Below, piece after piece: positions 45,085 to 56,470 of a stretch of DNA of 64,000 nt. Source of the stretch: Psychrobacter sp. ANT_WB68 (GTDB lineage: Bacteria; Pseudomonadota; Gammaproteobacteria; Pseudomonadales; Moraxellaceae). A program made the translations under genes and the position numbers. The stretch spans positions 496,001 to 560,000 of the forward strand of contig NZ_VOAZ01000002.1 of the NCBI RefSeq assembly GCF_008369115.1, read 5' to 3'. How positions within the stretch are numbered: the first letter of the stretch is position 1; each line of letters opens with the position of its first letter. Under the pieces are notes generated by a model, which saw only the letters and a list, made by a program, of their open reading frames with translations, did no database searches and was not told where the DNA came from.

Positions 45085-45777
45085 ATGGCGACTGAATTTA
45101 AAAAGAATCATGCCCAAGTTTGTGAATCTTGGCGATTACTTGGCGCGGTCAATCGCGCAACTTATCTACAAGCGGCTATTGCAAAATTGGCGTTGCTGAC
45201 TGGCGATGCCAATAAAGCAAAGCGTTTGTTCAATCATTTATTGAGTGCTGCGCCCAGTCTAGATGAAGTGCACCGTATGACGGGCGCGACGGGTGAGTCC
45301 AATGATTTATACGTAACCGCTCGTGGCAAAACCATGGTCATCGGCGGTGAGTCTGCTCGCGCAATGGCAGTACTTGGGCAGTTAATCGCCGCATTATTGA
45401 CTGGTAACGAGGTGATACTACATTGCCCAAGCCAAGATGAGATGTGCAATGAGGCTGCAAAAATACTGTACGAGACGGGCATTAGTGATGATGTGCTGAG
45501 TGTGGCTAATGACTCGCAAACCGTTACGCTATTATATATTGACCGCCTAGCGCAAGTGGCTGTCGCTGGTAATCAAAGTGAAGTACAAGCAATCAGCCAA
45601 GAGCTTGCTAATACCGATGGTATCTTAACGCAAGTTATTGCTGTTACCGATATGGAAGGCTTGTCAGAGATGTTAACACCAGATTATCTCTATCGTTTTG
45701 TCACTGAGCGCGTGAAGACGATTAATACCACGGCGATTGGTGGTAATGCCAGCTTACTTGAGCTGGGAACAGATTAG
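45085..45777 (+). CDS. Stand-alone PutA C-terminal (ALDH-superfamily) domain protein
   Basis: The 230-residue protein matches the C-terminal domain of long-type PutA: TGATGESNDLYVT resembles the LPGPTGERN motif of E. coli PutA, and the end INTTAIGGNASLLELG matches VNTAAAGGNASLMTIG. Landmarks between are ARAMAVLGQLIAALLTGNEVIL and SEMLTPDYLYRFVTERV. In long PutAs this domain has no catalytic Cys, helps dimerisation and covers the substrate channel. Here it has its own ATG and Shine-Dalgarno (TAAGGAG overlapping the putA stop), 11 bases after putA and in a different frame. It probably binds PutA in trans. A strong terminator follows. Name databases may call it a dehydrogenase, but it lacks an active site. 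Confidence 0.88.
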   Translation: MATEFKKNHAQVCESWRLLGAVNRATYLQAAIAKLALLTGDANKAKRLFNHLLSAAPSLDEVHRMTGATGESNDLYVTARGKTMVIGGESARAMAVLGQLIAALLTGNEVILHCPSQDEMCNEAAKILYETGISDDVLSVANDSQTVTLLYIDRLAQVAVAGNQSEVQAISQELANTDGILTQVIAVTDMEGLSEMLTPDYLYRFVTERVKTINTTAIGGNASLLELGTD

Positions 45778-45890
45778 ATGCTTTAACCACGAATTTGCTT
45801 GGCGACTATATTGCTTTTTTAATAGTGACAAAAGCTCAGCGGTGTGAGAGAGAGATAGGACGCCAAACCCTATTTGAAAAATAGGTAATA

Positions 45891-45928
45891 AAAAACCGAT
45901 ATCTTCTAAATTAGATATCGGTTTTTTT
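45891..45928. terminator. Bidirectional terminator
   Basis: AAAAACCGATATCT and AGATATCGGTTTTT form a 14-bp stem with an eight-base loop, between the convergent putA partner and the oxygenase gene. Confidence 0.92.
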
Positions 45929-45966
45929 ATTGATATAAATATAATTGAGTATGAGTAAGCTAGAAA

Positions 45967-47139
45967 TTACTCAGCAAAATCAATCCACACCCAGCCATTT
46001 TCAAGCCACTCACTTAATTCATCTGGGTCGATATCCATCACATCTGGACTCTGTAAATGTTCACCATTAGCCAAACGCATGAGGACAGCGGTCGCTTTAT
46101 CATCCAAGCCATCAAGGCGTTGACCATTGGCATACAACGTAATGCCATCATTGGTCTGACGGTAAAGCAGACGATTACTATAATCCGCTTGCAGGGTAGC
46201 GCCATCGTTCAGGGCTTGCATGAGGTCATCGGTATCTAGTGTTTCTTCTGGTACCAACGCATCATATTGGCGTTTACTAACGACCTCAGAAACTGCCTGA
46301 CGAATAATATCGTCACCACGCTCAGATTGTAGCATTTGTAATAACTGGTTTTTAATCGCCTCGATGCTATCTACTTGCAGTTCGCCAGACGCTTGCATTG
46401 ATTGTGGTAATAGCATTGGGATAAATAAATCGCTGTCATTGGTGGCGATATCAGCTAAGCTGTCGATGATTTGCATTAAGTTTGGACGACGACAGCCAAA
46501 CGAAAAGGTTAAGCAATCATCTTGAGCGACGCCAAAGTGCGATAATTTTGGCGGTACATAAAGTACGTCACCAGCTTCTAATATCTCATCAAAGATTATC
46601 TCGCCCATATCATCAAACAATCTAATCGGCTCATCGGCAACGAACTCAGTTGCTTTATCACAAAATTTGCCGAGCTGCCAACGTCTAGACCCAAATCCTT
46701 GCGCTAAAAATACATCATAATCGTCGTAATGCTTGCCGACTGAGCCGCCTTTGGGGGCATAAGAAACCATAATATCGTCGCGTTGCCATTGCGGGATAAA
46801 GTCAAATGCTTGCCATAATTGCCCAAGCTCAGGTGACCATTGCTCAAGGTTTTGCACCAGCACCGTCCATTGCTCTGGCAGATTGTCAAAATCAGCTTCA
46901 GCTAATGGACTTTTTTTAAGTTGCCATTGTGGCAGGCCTTCTTGCTTGCTCGCGGCTTGGGTTAGCAGGCGCGCTGAAGCATCCTCTTCTAGTGCCAGAC
47001 CGAGCATATCGTCTGGCTCAAACATGCCAATAAGTTGCGGTAAACCTTGTTTAATAAGTAGTGGTTTCTTTTGCCAGTACTCACTTAAAAACTGCTCAGG
47101 AGTAATAGAGTCGGGTAAACAAAGAGGAATTAAAGTCAT
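45967..47139 (-). CDS. Cupin/JmjC ribosomal oxygenase (YcfD/RoxA-type, L16 arginine hydroxylase)
   Basis: ATG 47139 gives 390 residues; two upstream in-frame ATGs (47151, 47181) lack ribosome sites. The 2-oxoglutarate/Fe(II) oxygenase site is visible: H-x-D in GKHYDDYDVFLAQG, the C-terminal His in PPKLSHFGVAQDD, and GSRRWQLG. The start (TPEQFLSEYWQKKPLLIKQ) is typical of YcfD. E. coli YcfD hydroxylates Arg81 of ribosomal protein L16. The C-terminal winged-helix part (EHLQSPDVMDIDPDELSEWLENGWVWI) is also present. The target is inferred from the family. Confidence 0.9.
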   Translation of the reverse strand: MTLIPLCLPDSITPEQFLSEYWQKKPLLIKQGLPQLIGMFEPDDMLGLALEEDASARLLTQAASKQEGLPQWQLKKSPLAEADFDNLPEQWTVLVQNLEQWSPELGQLWQAFDFIPQWQRDDIMVSYAPKGGSVGKHYDDYDVFLAQGFGSRRWQLGKFCDKATEFVADEPIRLFDDMGEIIFDEILEAGDVLYVPPKLSHFGVAQDDCLTFSFGCRRPNLMQIIDSLADIATNDSDLFIPMLLPQSMQASGELQVDSIEAIKNQLLQMLQSERGDDIIRQAVSEVVSKRQYDALVPEETLDTDDLMQALNDGATLQADYSNRLLYRQTNDGITLYANGQRLDGLDDKATAVLMRLANGEHLQSPDVMDIDPDELSEWLENGWVWIDFAE

Positions 47140-47321
47140 TGATAAATCCATATCTAAAAATGGGTATAAGAGAAATAACAAGAGATGCTTTATAGAATAA
47201 TTTTAATAGTTTATGATGCTAATCCATCTGACGGCTATTGCTATATTTTTAACGACTATAGTTTTAATTATTAAGGTATTAATAGCCACCATCAGAGCAT
47301 CTAATGATTTATAGGAATTTT

Positions 47322-47504
47322 ATGAAAAAACTGCATTTTATCGTCATTATCGCGAGCATATTTTTATTACAAGCTTGTGTTCATAAGATTGTGACCGTAC
47401 CCGCTAAAATCGCTTATAAAACCACCAAAGGCGTGGTCAAAGGTACAGTTGCGGTCGGTAAAGCCATCATACCGGGCGACAGTGATGATAAAAAAGACGA
47501 TTAA
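47322..47504 (+). CDS. Very small lipoprotein
   Basis: ATG 47322 with TAGGA upstream gives 60 residues. Signal peptide MKKLHFIVIIASIFLL, lipobox LQAC with Cys at about 19, then VHKIVTVPAKIAYKTTKGVVKG, a repeated Val/Lys/Gly pattern, and an acidic end SDDKKDD. Comparable tiny lipoproteins are common in Moraxellaceae. The function is unknown. Confidence 0.75.
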   Translation: MKKLHFIVIIASIFLLQACVHKIVTVPAKIAYKTTKGVVKGTVAVGKAIIPGDSDDKKDD

Positions 47505-47533
47505 AACATTTGCTTATCAACCAGTTTCTTTAG

Positions 47534-48196
47534 TTATTCCGTGATAATATGTGTATCACGGGCTTGAAATAACATAACAGTTGCCGCAATCAGCCCGCCA
47601 AGTAATGCTAAAGCCATGTCTTTGTGGGCATCCCACATATCGCCTTGCTGACCATTATAAGCTTCCGCAGCTTCTGGTGATAAAGTGGTCGCAATGCCCC
47701 ATTCTAGTAGCTCATAAATCAAGCTTGATGACATATTGATCATGAGGGCAATAGCGATTAAAAGCTTAATTGATTGAATCTTAAAGATAAATTTTGAGCT
47801 TTCAACCATCGCTCTAAATAGCAAAAGCCCATAGCTAAAATGAACCAGCCTGTCATACATATTACGCTGCCAACCAAACATCTCGCTTAGCTGTATGCCA
47901 AATAGCTGCTGCGTCCAATCATCATAAGGCACATACGAATATAGATAGCGTGCGCCTATAATATGAATAAATAGAAATATGGCAGCGAGCACGTAAGAGC
48001 GCGAGCTGATAAACCAGTAGCGATAAGCAACAAGCATCAAGGCTAAAAAAAGCAGCGTACCCAGTTGATGCAGCAGATAGCTTGACCATTCTAAAGGCTC
48101 AATACTTGCCAATACCATGACGATAAACACCGCCATAGTACTGACAACTACCGGTTTAAAATTTCGATGCACAAAGTTTTGCTGCATGGTGGACAC
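47534..48196 (-). CDS. DUF2238 (YjdF-like) membrane protein
   Basis: The 220-residue protein has about six transmembrane segments (VVVSTMAVFIVMVLASI, LLHQLGTLLFLALMLVAY, YVLAAIFLFIHIIGARY, LVHFSYGLLLF, LLIAIALMINMSSSLIYELLEW, LALLGGLIAATVMLF). The DRLVHFSYGLL, ELLEWG and GDMWDAHKDM signatures fit the DUF2238/YjdF family of unknown function. The first codon may be GTG 48196 or ATG 48187. It lies 47 bases from purB on the same strand. Confidence 0.88.
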   Translation of the reverse strand: MSTMQQNFVHRNFKPVVVSTMAVFIVMVLASIEPLEWSSYLLHQLGTLLFLALMLVAYRYWFISSRSYVLAAIFLFIHIIGARYLYSYVPYDDWTQQLFGIQLSEMFGWQRNMYDRLVHFSYGLLLFRAMVESSKFIFKIQSIKLLIAIALMINMSSSLIYELLEWGIATTLSPEAAEAYNGQQGDMWDAHKDMALALLGGLIAATVMLFQARDTHIITE

Positions 48197-48243
48197 TTAT
48201 TTTGGCTAGCTATGATTAATAACTAGTGATTAATAGCTAACGA

Positions 48244-49644
<1,401 letters not shown>

Positions 49645-49730
49645 TCAAGTAGTGATCAGAAGGGTTAGAGATTAAGAATGACTACAAACTAACAAATAAT
49701 ACAACGCTTAATTTTTATAGGAAAATAGCT

Positions 49731-50957
49731 TTAAAACCCGCAAGGCGCATCAATAGAGGCAATCACACCGCCACCCAGACAAACCTCATCGATATAGAAT
49801 ACTGCTGATTGCCCAGGTGTGACTGCGCGCTGCTGCTCATCGAATAGCACACGGACTTCACTGCCGTCATCACTTAGCGCGTAAACACGGCAGGCCTGAT
49901 CAGGCTGACGATAGCGCGATTTTGCCATGCAGCGTAAGCCATCTTGGCCAAAAATATCAGCAGGTGGTAAGCCATCGACCCAGTCAAGCTTATAAGCTTG
50001 TAGCTCATTACTTAGCATCATCGGATGCTCATGACCTTGACCGACGATTAAACGGTTCTTGTCCAAATCTTTTGCCAGTACAAACCAAGGCTCTTCAGGG
50101 CGGTCTTTGACCCCACCAATACCGATGCCGCCGCGCTGACCTAGGGTGTAATACATTAAGCCATCATGCTGACCTATCACATGACCATCGTCGGTGATGA
50201 TATCGCCTTTTTGTGCTGGCAAGTACTGCTGTAAGAAGTCTTTAAAGCGCCGCTCACCAATAAAGCAAATGCCGGTTGAGTCTTTTTTGTTGGCGGTAAT
50301 TAGGTCATGTTCTTCAGCGATTTGGCGCACCACTGGTTTTTCAAGCTCGCCAACTGGGAATAAGGTCTTAGCAATTTTATCGCCACCGACCGCATGTAAG
50401 AAGTAACTTTGGTCTTTATTGTTATCCAGTCCACACAATAGCTGGGCGACGGTTTCGCCATTTGCATTGGTATAGTTCATGCTGCGGCGTGTATAGTGGC
50501 CGGTGGCAATATAGTCAGCACCAAGGGTCAAAGCATAGTCTAAGAAGGCTTTAAACTTGATTTCTTTGTTGCATAAAATATCTGGATTTGGGGTGCGTCC
50601 GGCTTTATATTCGGCTAAGAAATGCTCGAAAACGCGATCCCAGTATTCCATCGCAAAGTTGGCGGTATGCAGCTTGATACCGATTTTGTCACACACCGCT
50701 TGCGCGTCTGCTAAATCATCCATCGCCGTACAGTATTCGGTGCCGTCATCTTCTTCCCAGTTCTTCATAAACAGACCTTCCACTTTGAAGCCTGCTTGCT
50801 GGAGCAAAACAGCAGAGACGGAAGAGTCGACGCCGCCCGACATCCCGACAATCACGTGCTTGCTGCTAGGATTGTCAATATCGGCAAGCGTCAAAGGACG
50901 ATGGACGCTAAAAGAGTCTGAAACGGGCAGGCTTGAGGTGTTTGGCGTGGCTGACAT
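49731..50957 (-). CDS. mnmA: tRNA-specific 2-thiouridylase MnmA
   Basis: MnmA thiolates uridine 34 of tRNA Lys, Glu and Gln. ATG 50957 gives 408 residues, with a polar leader of about 32 before the PP-loop [13 protein letters not shown]. Catalytic Cys residues lie in [18 protein letters not shown] region and in [18 protein letters not shown] and [17 protein letters not shown] are also conserved. A TTG at 50972 is an alternative start. It is upstream of purB. Another wobble-34 gene, mnmG, lies 2.3 kb away on the other strand. Confidence 0.96.
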   Translation of the reverse strand: MSATPNTSSLPVSDSFSVHRPLTLADIDNPSSKHVIVGMSGGVDSSVSAVLLQQAGFKVEGLFMKNWEEDDGTEYCTAMDDLADAQAVCDKIGIKLHTANFAMEYWDRVFEHFLAEYKAGRTPNPDILCNKEIKFKAFLDYALTLGADYIATGHYTRRSMNYTNANGETVAQLLCGLDNNKDQSYFLHAVGGDKIAKTLFPVGELEKPVVRQIAEEHDLITANKKDSTGICFIGERRFKDFLQQYLPAQKGDIITDDGHVIGQHDGLMYYTLGQRGGIGIGGVKDRPEEPWFVLAKDLDKNRLIVGQGHEHPMMLSNELQAYKLDWVDGLPPADIFGQDGLRCMAKSRYRQPDQACRVYALSDDGSEVRVLFDEQQRAVTPGQSAVFYIDEVCLGGGVIASIDAPCGF

Positions 50958-51234
50958 AAAATTGCTCAACAATTTATACGTTATCCAAAATTGGAAATGA
51001 CGCTATTCATTAATAAAACGACTAAGAGTGATAGACTTAGTCAGCGGATAAGGTCATCTCGTTTTTTGGACTGGGTATTTTGGTCTAGGTATTGTGATAA
51101 AATAAGCGTCATATTATAACAGTTAATTGAAAGCGGTGGCGACCTATGCGCGCCTACTGTGAGTAAAAGCGCTTGAGAAATTTAGATAGTGGTTCTAAAT
51201 TATTTTAATCACCCCTAATTCACTTGGAATAATA

Positions 51235-51771
51235 ATGATAAGAATTGGTCAAGGTATTGATGTTCATGCTTTTCATAATAATGGCCAGCAGCAGCAATAT
51301 GTCATACTGGCAGGTGTGCCGATAGAGCATACGCATAGTTTGCTTGCGCATTCTGATGGGGATGTGGTACTGCATGCGCTTGCTGACGCCCTGCTTGGCG
51401 CATTGGCACTTGGTGATATTGGGCAGCATTTTCCAGATACTGATGCGGCGCACGCCGGTTTGGATTCGCGCGTCCTACTCCGTTATGTGTATGGTAAAGT
51501 CCAAGCAGCCGGTTATACTTTAGGCAATGCTGATATCACGGTGATGTGTGAGCGCCCAAAATTGGCACCCTATAATCAAGCGATGCGCGAAAATATCGCC
51601 AGTGACTTGCAAACCGATGTGAGTAATGTCAGCATTAAAGCCACAACGACTGAAAAACTGGGCTTTACTGGTCGGCAAGAGGGCATCATGGCCAATGCCG
51701 TGGTATTATTGGTGCCGAATACAAATCTGGCTAGCGATAATGTTTCTGATGTTAATACGCCTGACGTTTAA
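51235..51771 (+). CDS. ispF: 2-C-methyl-D-erythritol 2,4-cyclodiphosphate synthase
   Basis: IspF acts in the MEP isoprenoid pathway. It has 178 residues. Zn ligands lie in GIDVHAF and the second His in [32 protein letters not shown] and the C-terminal [15 protein letters not shown] are conserved. It is longer than usual (about 159) by a short Asn/Asp tail. ispD, often adjacent, is absent. ATG 51235 is weakly supported by GGA upstream. Confidence 0.96.
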   Translation: MIRIGQGIDVHAFHNNGQQQQYVILAGVPIEHTHSLLAHSDGDVVLHALADALLGALALGDIGQHFPDTDAAHAGLDSRVLLRYVYGKVQAAGYTLGNADITVMCERPKLAPYNQAMRENIASDLQTDVSNVSIKATTTEKLGFTGRQEGIMANAVVLLVPNTNLASDNVSDVNTPDV

Positions 51772-51925
51772 TCCCTAATAGCAAGCGATTAGATGATAGT
51801 AAGTGATGATGGTTGCAATATAACGGCAATTGCCCCATGTAGCAGCTACATGCCAAATTTAATGTGACATACCTCTTTTTGATAATAGTTTTAATAATTT
51901 TTTATTTTAATAAATAGGAGCTTTT

Positions 51926-52276
51926 ATGAGTGAGCAAACCCCAAATACTGCTGCAAACGATGTTGAACAGCTGATTCGTGATCAAATCAAAGACAATAAA
52001 GTCATTCTTTATATGAAAGGCACTCCGCAGTTCCCGCAGTGTGGTTTTTCTGCCAAATCGATTGAGGTTCTTACTCAGATTGGCCGTCCATTTGCCTTTG
52101 TTAATATTTTAGAAAATCCAGAAATCCGTGCCACATTACCGAAAATTGCCAATTGGCCAACATTCCCACAGTTATGGATTGACGGCGAGTTGATGGGCGG
52201 TTCAGACATCATTTTGCAAATGTATCAATCAGGTGAGCTTAAGCCTTTGGTTGAAGCCAATAGTCCTGCTGCTTAA
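51926..52276 (+). CDS. grxD: Monothiol glutaredoxin (Grx4/GrxD type)
   Basis: The 116-residue protein has the CGFS active site (PQCGFSAKS) and the family motifs VILYMKGTPQFPQ, NWPTFPQLWIDGELMGGSDI. These proteins bind a bridging 2Fe-2S cluster with glutathione and help Fe-S cluster delivery. ATG follows TAGGAG. It is monocistronic with a terminator after. Confidence 0.96.
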   Translation: MSEQTPNTAANDVEQLIRDQIKDNKVILYMKGTPQFPQCGFSAKSIEVLTQIGRPFAFVNILENPEIRATLPKIANWPTFPQLWIDGELMGGSDIILQMYQSGELKPLVEANSPAA

Positions 52277-52342
52277 TATTTAAGCGCTTTTATTGGGTAG
52301 CTTATATGTCTCAATAAAGGGTTCGAAGCATTGAAGCACAGT

Positions 52343-52392
52343 AAACCCGAGTAGCCTTCCTTAATAGATTGGAGAGGTTGTTCGGGTTTTTT
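52343..52392 (+). terminator. Terminator of grxD
   Basis: AAACCCGA (52343-52350) and TCGGGTTT (52382-52389) enclose an inner partly paired arm, then TTT. Confidence 0.75.
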
Positions 52393-52479
52393 ATTGTCTA
52401 TGCAATTCATTGTTTTTATAGGTTTTAGCCCCATCTAGTGTTCAAGATAGATATAGTTTACATAAAAAGAGAGATTTAT

Positions 52480-53013
52480 ATGAACAATCCATTACAAAAC
52501 AGTGAATTAACGGAGCAACAAGAAGCAGCTGAGCAAGCCGCCATTGAAAAACGCCGCGAGCATTTAAAAAACGAATCGATCCGTTTAATTGAGATAGCGG
52601 ACAATGAGCCAAACTCAGCACTCAAATGTATCCACCAGCTTAGTGTGGCAGGCGGCGCAACTGAAGCGACTTATATTGCTATTGAGCAGCGTATCGTTGC
52701 TGATCAAGATGCTGCTGGTGCCTATCATTTGGCATTATTGGCGCAAAACACCCCGGATTTACCCATCGATGCGCGTCAGCTTATCGAGTTGGTAGTCAAT
52801 AAAGGTGATAACGCTCAACGTTTGGCCTTGCTAAAAAACTTGCCATTACCGCCGGTTGAGATGATTAAAGAGCAAATCTTGGCCAGCGATGATGGTGATG
52901 CTATTGGGCAGATGAATGCCTATTTGCAGATTAATCCAGAAGGCTATGGCAGCCACCATATGCTGGCAAGTGGGCAGGCCGACCGTATTGTACCGCTCAG
53001 TCCTGGTAGATAA
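52480..53013 (+). CDS. Uncharacterised helical protein
   Basis: ATG 52480 after GAGAGA gives 177 residues; the frame could extend to 52438. There is no signal peptide. The N-terminal 40 residues are a charged helix rich in Glu, Gln and Ala (LTEQQEAAEQAAIEKRREHL), followed by helical segments like TPR/HEAT elements (YIAIEQRIVADQDAAGAYHLALLAQ). The end, NAYLQINPEGYGSHHML then ADRIVPLSPGR, is less regular. No family was recognised. It is likely cytoplasmic and lies between grxD and mnmG. Confidence 0.7.
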   Translation: MNNPLQNSELTEQQEAAEQAAIEKRREHLKNESIRLIEIADNEPNSALKCIHQLSVAGGATEATYIAIEQRIVADQDAAGAYHLALLAQNTPDLPIDARQLIELVVNKGDNAQRLALLKNLPLPPVEMIKEQILASDDGDAIGQMNAYLQINPEGYGSHHMLASGQADRIVPLSPGR

Positions 53014-53255
53014 ATTTAATTTAGGTTCATTAAGCTTCTAATGACGTTCCTTGATAGTTAATTTGAATAGTTTTTCGCATAACGTTTTTTAAGCGGCAAA
53101 AAATTGTTATAATTACCAGCTATCTAACCTATCTTTAACGGCTGGTCTGAGTCGTTATCTCTTTTTAAATTCGACTGACGTTTATTTACCGGCAGCCAGG
53201 CTATTTGATAATGGTCTTTGGCTCACGGTAGCGTTGAAAGTCAAGTGAGGCATAC

Positions 53256-55154
53256 ATGCAATACCCAAAAAATTACGACGTGATAGTGATCGGTGGCGGC
53301 CATGCTGGCACAGAAGCTGCTTTAGCGGCCGCACGTATGGGTGCGCAAACTTTACTTTTGACGCATAACATTGAGACGCTAGGACAGATGAGCTGTAATC
53401 CTGCGATTGGTGGTATTGGTAAATCACATTTGGTACGTGAGATTGATGCACTTGGCGGGGCAATGGCACTGGCAACGGATAAATCGGGTATCCAGTTTCG
53501 AGTGCTTAATAGTCGTAAAGGGGCAGCAGTACGTGCCACACGCGCGCAAGCGGATCGTATTCTTTATAAAGCCGCCATTCGGCATACGCTTGAGAATCAG
53601 CCAAATCTTGATATATTCCAACAAGCAGCTGACGATATCTTGGTCGAAAACGGTCGTGCAACGGCAGTGGTGACGGCAACGGGCATTATCTTTAATACTC
53701 AAACCGTGGTACTCACCTCAGGTACGTTTTTAGGCGGGGTTATTCATATCGGTCTTGAGAATTCAAAAGGTGGACGTGCAGGCGATCAGCCTTCTATCAA
53801 ACTTGCTGACCGTTTACGTGAATTGAAATTACCCGTTGGTCGTTTAAAAACAGGGACACCAGCACGTATCGATGCACGTAGCGTTGACTTTAGCGTGATG
53901 ACGGTACAGCCGGGCGACACACCTTTGCCAGTGATGAGCTATATGGGTGATGTCTCCATGCACCCTGAACAGGTCAATTGCTATATCACTCATACCAATG
54001 CGCGTACCCACGATATTATTCGTGAAAATCTAGACCGCTCACCGATGTTCTCTGGCAAAATCGAAGGAGTAGGTCCGCGTTATTGTCCATCGATTGAAGA
54101 TAAGATTCATCGCTTTGCCGATAAAGACAGTCATCAAATCTTTATCGAGCCAGAAGGTTTAACCACGCATGAGCTATATCCAAACGGTATCTCAACCAGC
54201 TTGCCGTTTGATGTGCAATTAGATTTTATCCATAGTATGAAAGGCTTAGAAAATGCTCATATCACGCGTCCCGGCTATGCGATTGAATATGATTATTTCG
54301 ATCCACAAAATCTAAAACCAACGCTTGAAACCAAATCGATTGAGCGCCTGTACTTTGCCGGTCAAATCAATGGTACGACCGGTTACGAAGAAGCGGGCGT
54401 GCAAGGTCTATTAGCCGGTACTAATGCGGCATTGATCACCTGTGAAAACAGTGAGTTTGATGTCTGGACGCCACGCCGCGATGAAGCGTATCTTGGCGTA
54501 CTGGTCGATGACTTGATTACGCATGGTACCACTGAGCCATATCGTATGTTTACCAGCCGCGCCGAATACCGTTTACTCTTGCGTGAAGATAATGCTGATC
54601 AACGCTTAACCGAAACGGGTCGTAAGCTTGGATTAGTGGATGACGTGCGTTGGCAAGCTTATCAAGAAAAAATGGAAGCTATTGCCACTGAAACTTCACG
54701 TCTTAAAGATATCTGGGCAACCCCTGCTAATGCCTTAGGTCAGCAGGTCACCGAGCAGACAGGAGAGGTGCTGTCTAAAGAATCTACGGCGTACGATTTA
54801 CTCAAACGTCCGCAAATACATTTTAATGATATTGCTGCTATTACAGGTTCGGAAGTTGATAGCCAAGTCGGCGAGCAAATAGAGATATCGGTTAAATATG
54901 CCGGCTATATTGATCGTCAGCAAGAAGATATCGACCAGATGAAGCGCTTAGAGAATACCGCCCTGCCAATGGATTTTGATTATAGTGTCGTGTCAGGATT
55001 GTCCAATGAGATTGTCCAAAAACTGGCGCAAATTCGTCCTGCAACCTTAGCACAAGCTGGGCGCATTAGCGGTGTCACGCCTGCAGCCATTCAGTTACTA
55101 GCGATGACCGTTAAAAAACAGAAAAAAGTACAGGCAGCGTTAAATGCGTCATAG
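53256..55154 (+). CDS. mnmG: tRNA uridine 5-carboxymethylaminomethyl modification enzyme MnmG (GidA)
   Basis: MnmG is the FAD partner of MnmE that modifies uridine 34 of certain tRNAs. It has 632 residues. The FAD site is [21 protein letters not shown] (about 7-27), with [22 protein letters not shown], then the two catalytic Cys regions, including [13 protein letters not shown], and the C-terminal [15 protein letters not shown]. The length matches the family (629). ATG follows GTGAGG. The usual partner genes mnmE and rsmG are not next to it. Confidence 0.97.
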   Translation: MQYPKNYDVIVIGGGHAGTEAALAAARMGAQTLLLTHNIETLGQMSCNPAIGGIGKSHLVREIDALGGAMALATDKSGIQFRVLNSRKGAAVRATRAQADRILYKAAIRHTLENQPNLDIFQQAADDILVENGRATAVVTATGIIFNTQTVVLTSGTFLGGVIHIGLENSKGGRAGDQPSIKLADRLRELKLPVGRLKTGTPARIDARSVDFSVMTVQPGDTPLPVMSYMGDVSMHPEQVNCYITHTNARTHDIIRENLDRSPMFSGKIEGVGPRYCPSIEDKIHRFADKDSHQIFIEPEGLTTHELYPNGISTSLPFDVQLDFIHSMKGLENAHITRPGYAIEYDYFDPQNLKPTLETKSIERLYFAGQINGTTGYEEAGVQGLLAGTNAALITCENSEFDVWTPRRDEAYLGVLVDDLITHGTTEPYRMFTSRAEYRLLLREDNADQRLTETGRKLGLVDDVRWQAYQEKMEAIATETSRLKDIWATPANALGQQVTEQTGEVLSKESTAYDLLKRPQIHFNDIAAITGSEVDSQVGEQIEISVKYAGYIDRQQEDIDQMKRLENTALPMDFDYSVVSGLSNEIVQKLAQIRPATLAQAGRISGVTPAAIQLLAMTVKKQKKVQAALNAS

Positions 55155-55234
55155 TAATAACTTGAAAGATAAAAGTAAAAAGGTAAGATAGAATAGAAAA
55201 GTAACGTAGCAACAACTATCAGCTTAAAGCGTAA

Positions 55235-55271
55235 AAAAGCCCATAATGAGAAATCGTTATGGGTTTTTTTT
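55235..55271 (+). terminator. Terminator downstream of mnmG
   Basis: CCCATAA (55240-55246) and TTATGGG (55257-55263) enclose a 10-base loop and are followed by eight T's. A's precede, so some activity on - is possible. Confidence 0.85.
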
Positions 55272-55431
55272 GCCAAAATATCGCCGTTATGAAAAGAAAG
55301 TCGCATACTAGCTTGTCTTGCTTGCCGTTTTGTCTCTATACTCATATGACGAATCATCCTACTTATCATTCATTAATTTATCTCGCTGTTGTCCATAGTA
55401 TGGTGGGCTTGTCACCGAATTGAGCTTGTTT

Positions 55432-56391
55432 ATGACCGCTGCTATTATTTTTGCCATCACCATTGTATTGCCTAACCTTTTTTTAATGGGGTTGGGTTTT
55501 TTTATGCAACGGCGCGGTGAAGCGAGTCAAGCTTTTATCGATCAGGCATCGAGCTTTGTCTTTAATTACTGTTTGCCCTGCTTGTTATTCTTTAGTGTTG
55601 TTGATAGTGAGGTCGATTATGCTAAGCAAATGATTTTAATAATGGCTGGTATTCTTGTAACCTTTGTTTTATTTATTGGGGCAGAGATTTATGCCCATTG
55701 TTTTATCCCTAAGCCTGCCGACCAAGGCGTGTTTGTACAAGGTATCTTTCGCAGTAATATGGCGATTATCGGGCTGGCAACAGTCGCCAACGCCTACGGA
55801 GAGCAGGGCTTAAGTATCGGCGCCGTCTATATGGGTGTGGTGACGATATTGTTTAATATCTTAGCAGTTATTACGCTGAGTCGAGTATCCAAAAGCGCAG
55901 ACGATACGTGGGTCAGTCGCAGTATAATGATTGTCAAAAAACTTTTTACCAACCCATTGATCATTGCCTTAGTAGCGGCATTTGCTTATAAAGCGTTACC
56001 GCTGCCGCCTATTACGGGCGTGATTCATACGACTGGCGATTTGCTGGCAGCGGTGGCACTACCGTTAGCGCTGATTTGCGCTGGTGCGAGTATTGATTTA
56101 AAGTCGATGTTGCATCTGTCTGGGTTGTCCATGCAGGCCAGCATTGGACGTATTGTTATTGCCCCTTTTGTAGCCATAGTCGTTGGGTTGAGTTTTGGCT
56201 TATCGGGCATGCATATGGGTGTGCTGTTTTTAATGGCGGCATCACCGACTGCAGCTGCCAGTTATGTGATGGCAAAGGCCATGGGTGGTAATGATATATT
56301 GGCTGCTAATATTTTAGCATTTACAACCGTGGTAGGAATGTTTGGCATGGCGATTGGCGCGGCAATACTACGTGTGTTAGGGTGGATATAG
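55432..56391 (+). CDS. AEC (auxin efflux carrier) family transporter
   Basis: The 319-residue protein has about 10 transmembrane segments in two five-helix halves (starting TAAIIFAITIVLPNLFLMGLG and later LIIALVAAFAYKALPLPP). Typical features are FRSNMAIIGLATVANAYG in the first half and MAASPTAAASYVMAKAMGGN in the second. Family members export organic acids or other small anions in bacteria. ATG 55432 was preferred to the TTG at 55420, which would add four residues. The substrate is unknown. An ornithine cyclodeaminase homologue follows 79 bases later on the same strand. Confidence 0.88.
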   Translation: MTAAIIFAITIVLPNLFLMGLGFFMQRRGEASQAFIDQASSFVFNYCLPCLLFFSVVDSEVDYAKQMILIMAGILVTFVLFIGAEIYAHCFIPKPADQGVFVQGIFRSNMAIIGLATVANAYGEQGLSIGAVYMGVVTILFNILAVITLSRVSKSADDTWVSRSIMIVKKLFTNPLIIALVAAFAYKALPLPPITGVIHTTGDLLAAVALPLALICAGASIDLKSMLHLSGLSMQASIGRIVIAPFVAIVVGLSFGLSGMHMGVLFLMAASPTAAASYVMAKAMGGNDILAANILAFTTVVGMFGMAIGAAILRVLGWI

Positions 56392-56470
56392 CACCAATCA
56401 TTATGCTTAGTCATCGCGTTTAATTATGGATATAAACTAAATAATAAATTGATAAAAAGGAGCACCCAAC

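Noticed and set aside
45073..45085. Possible sequencing frameshift at the putA / C-terminal domain junction
   Set aside because: A normal stop, a polar tail and a strong Shine-Dalgarno before the second ATG argue for two real genes, though other strains should be compared.
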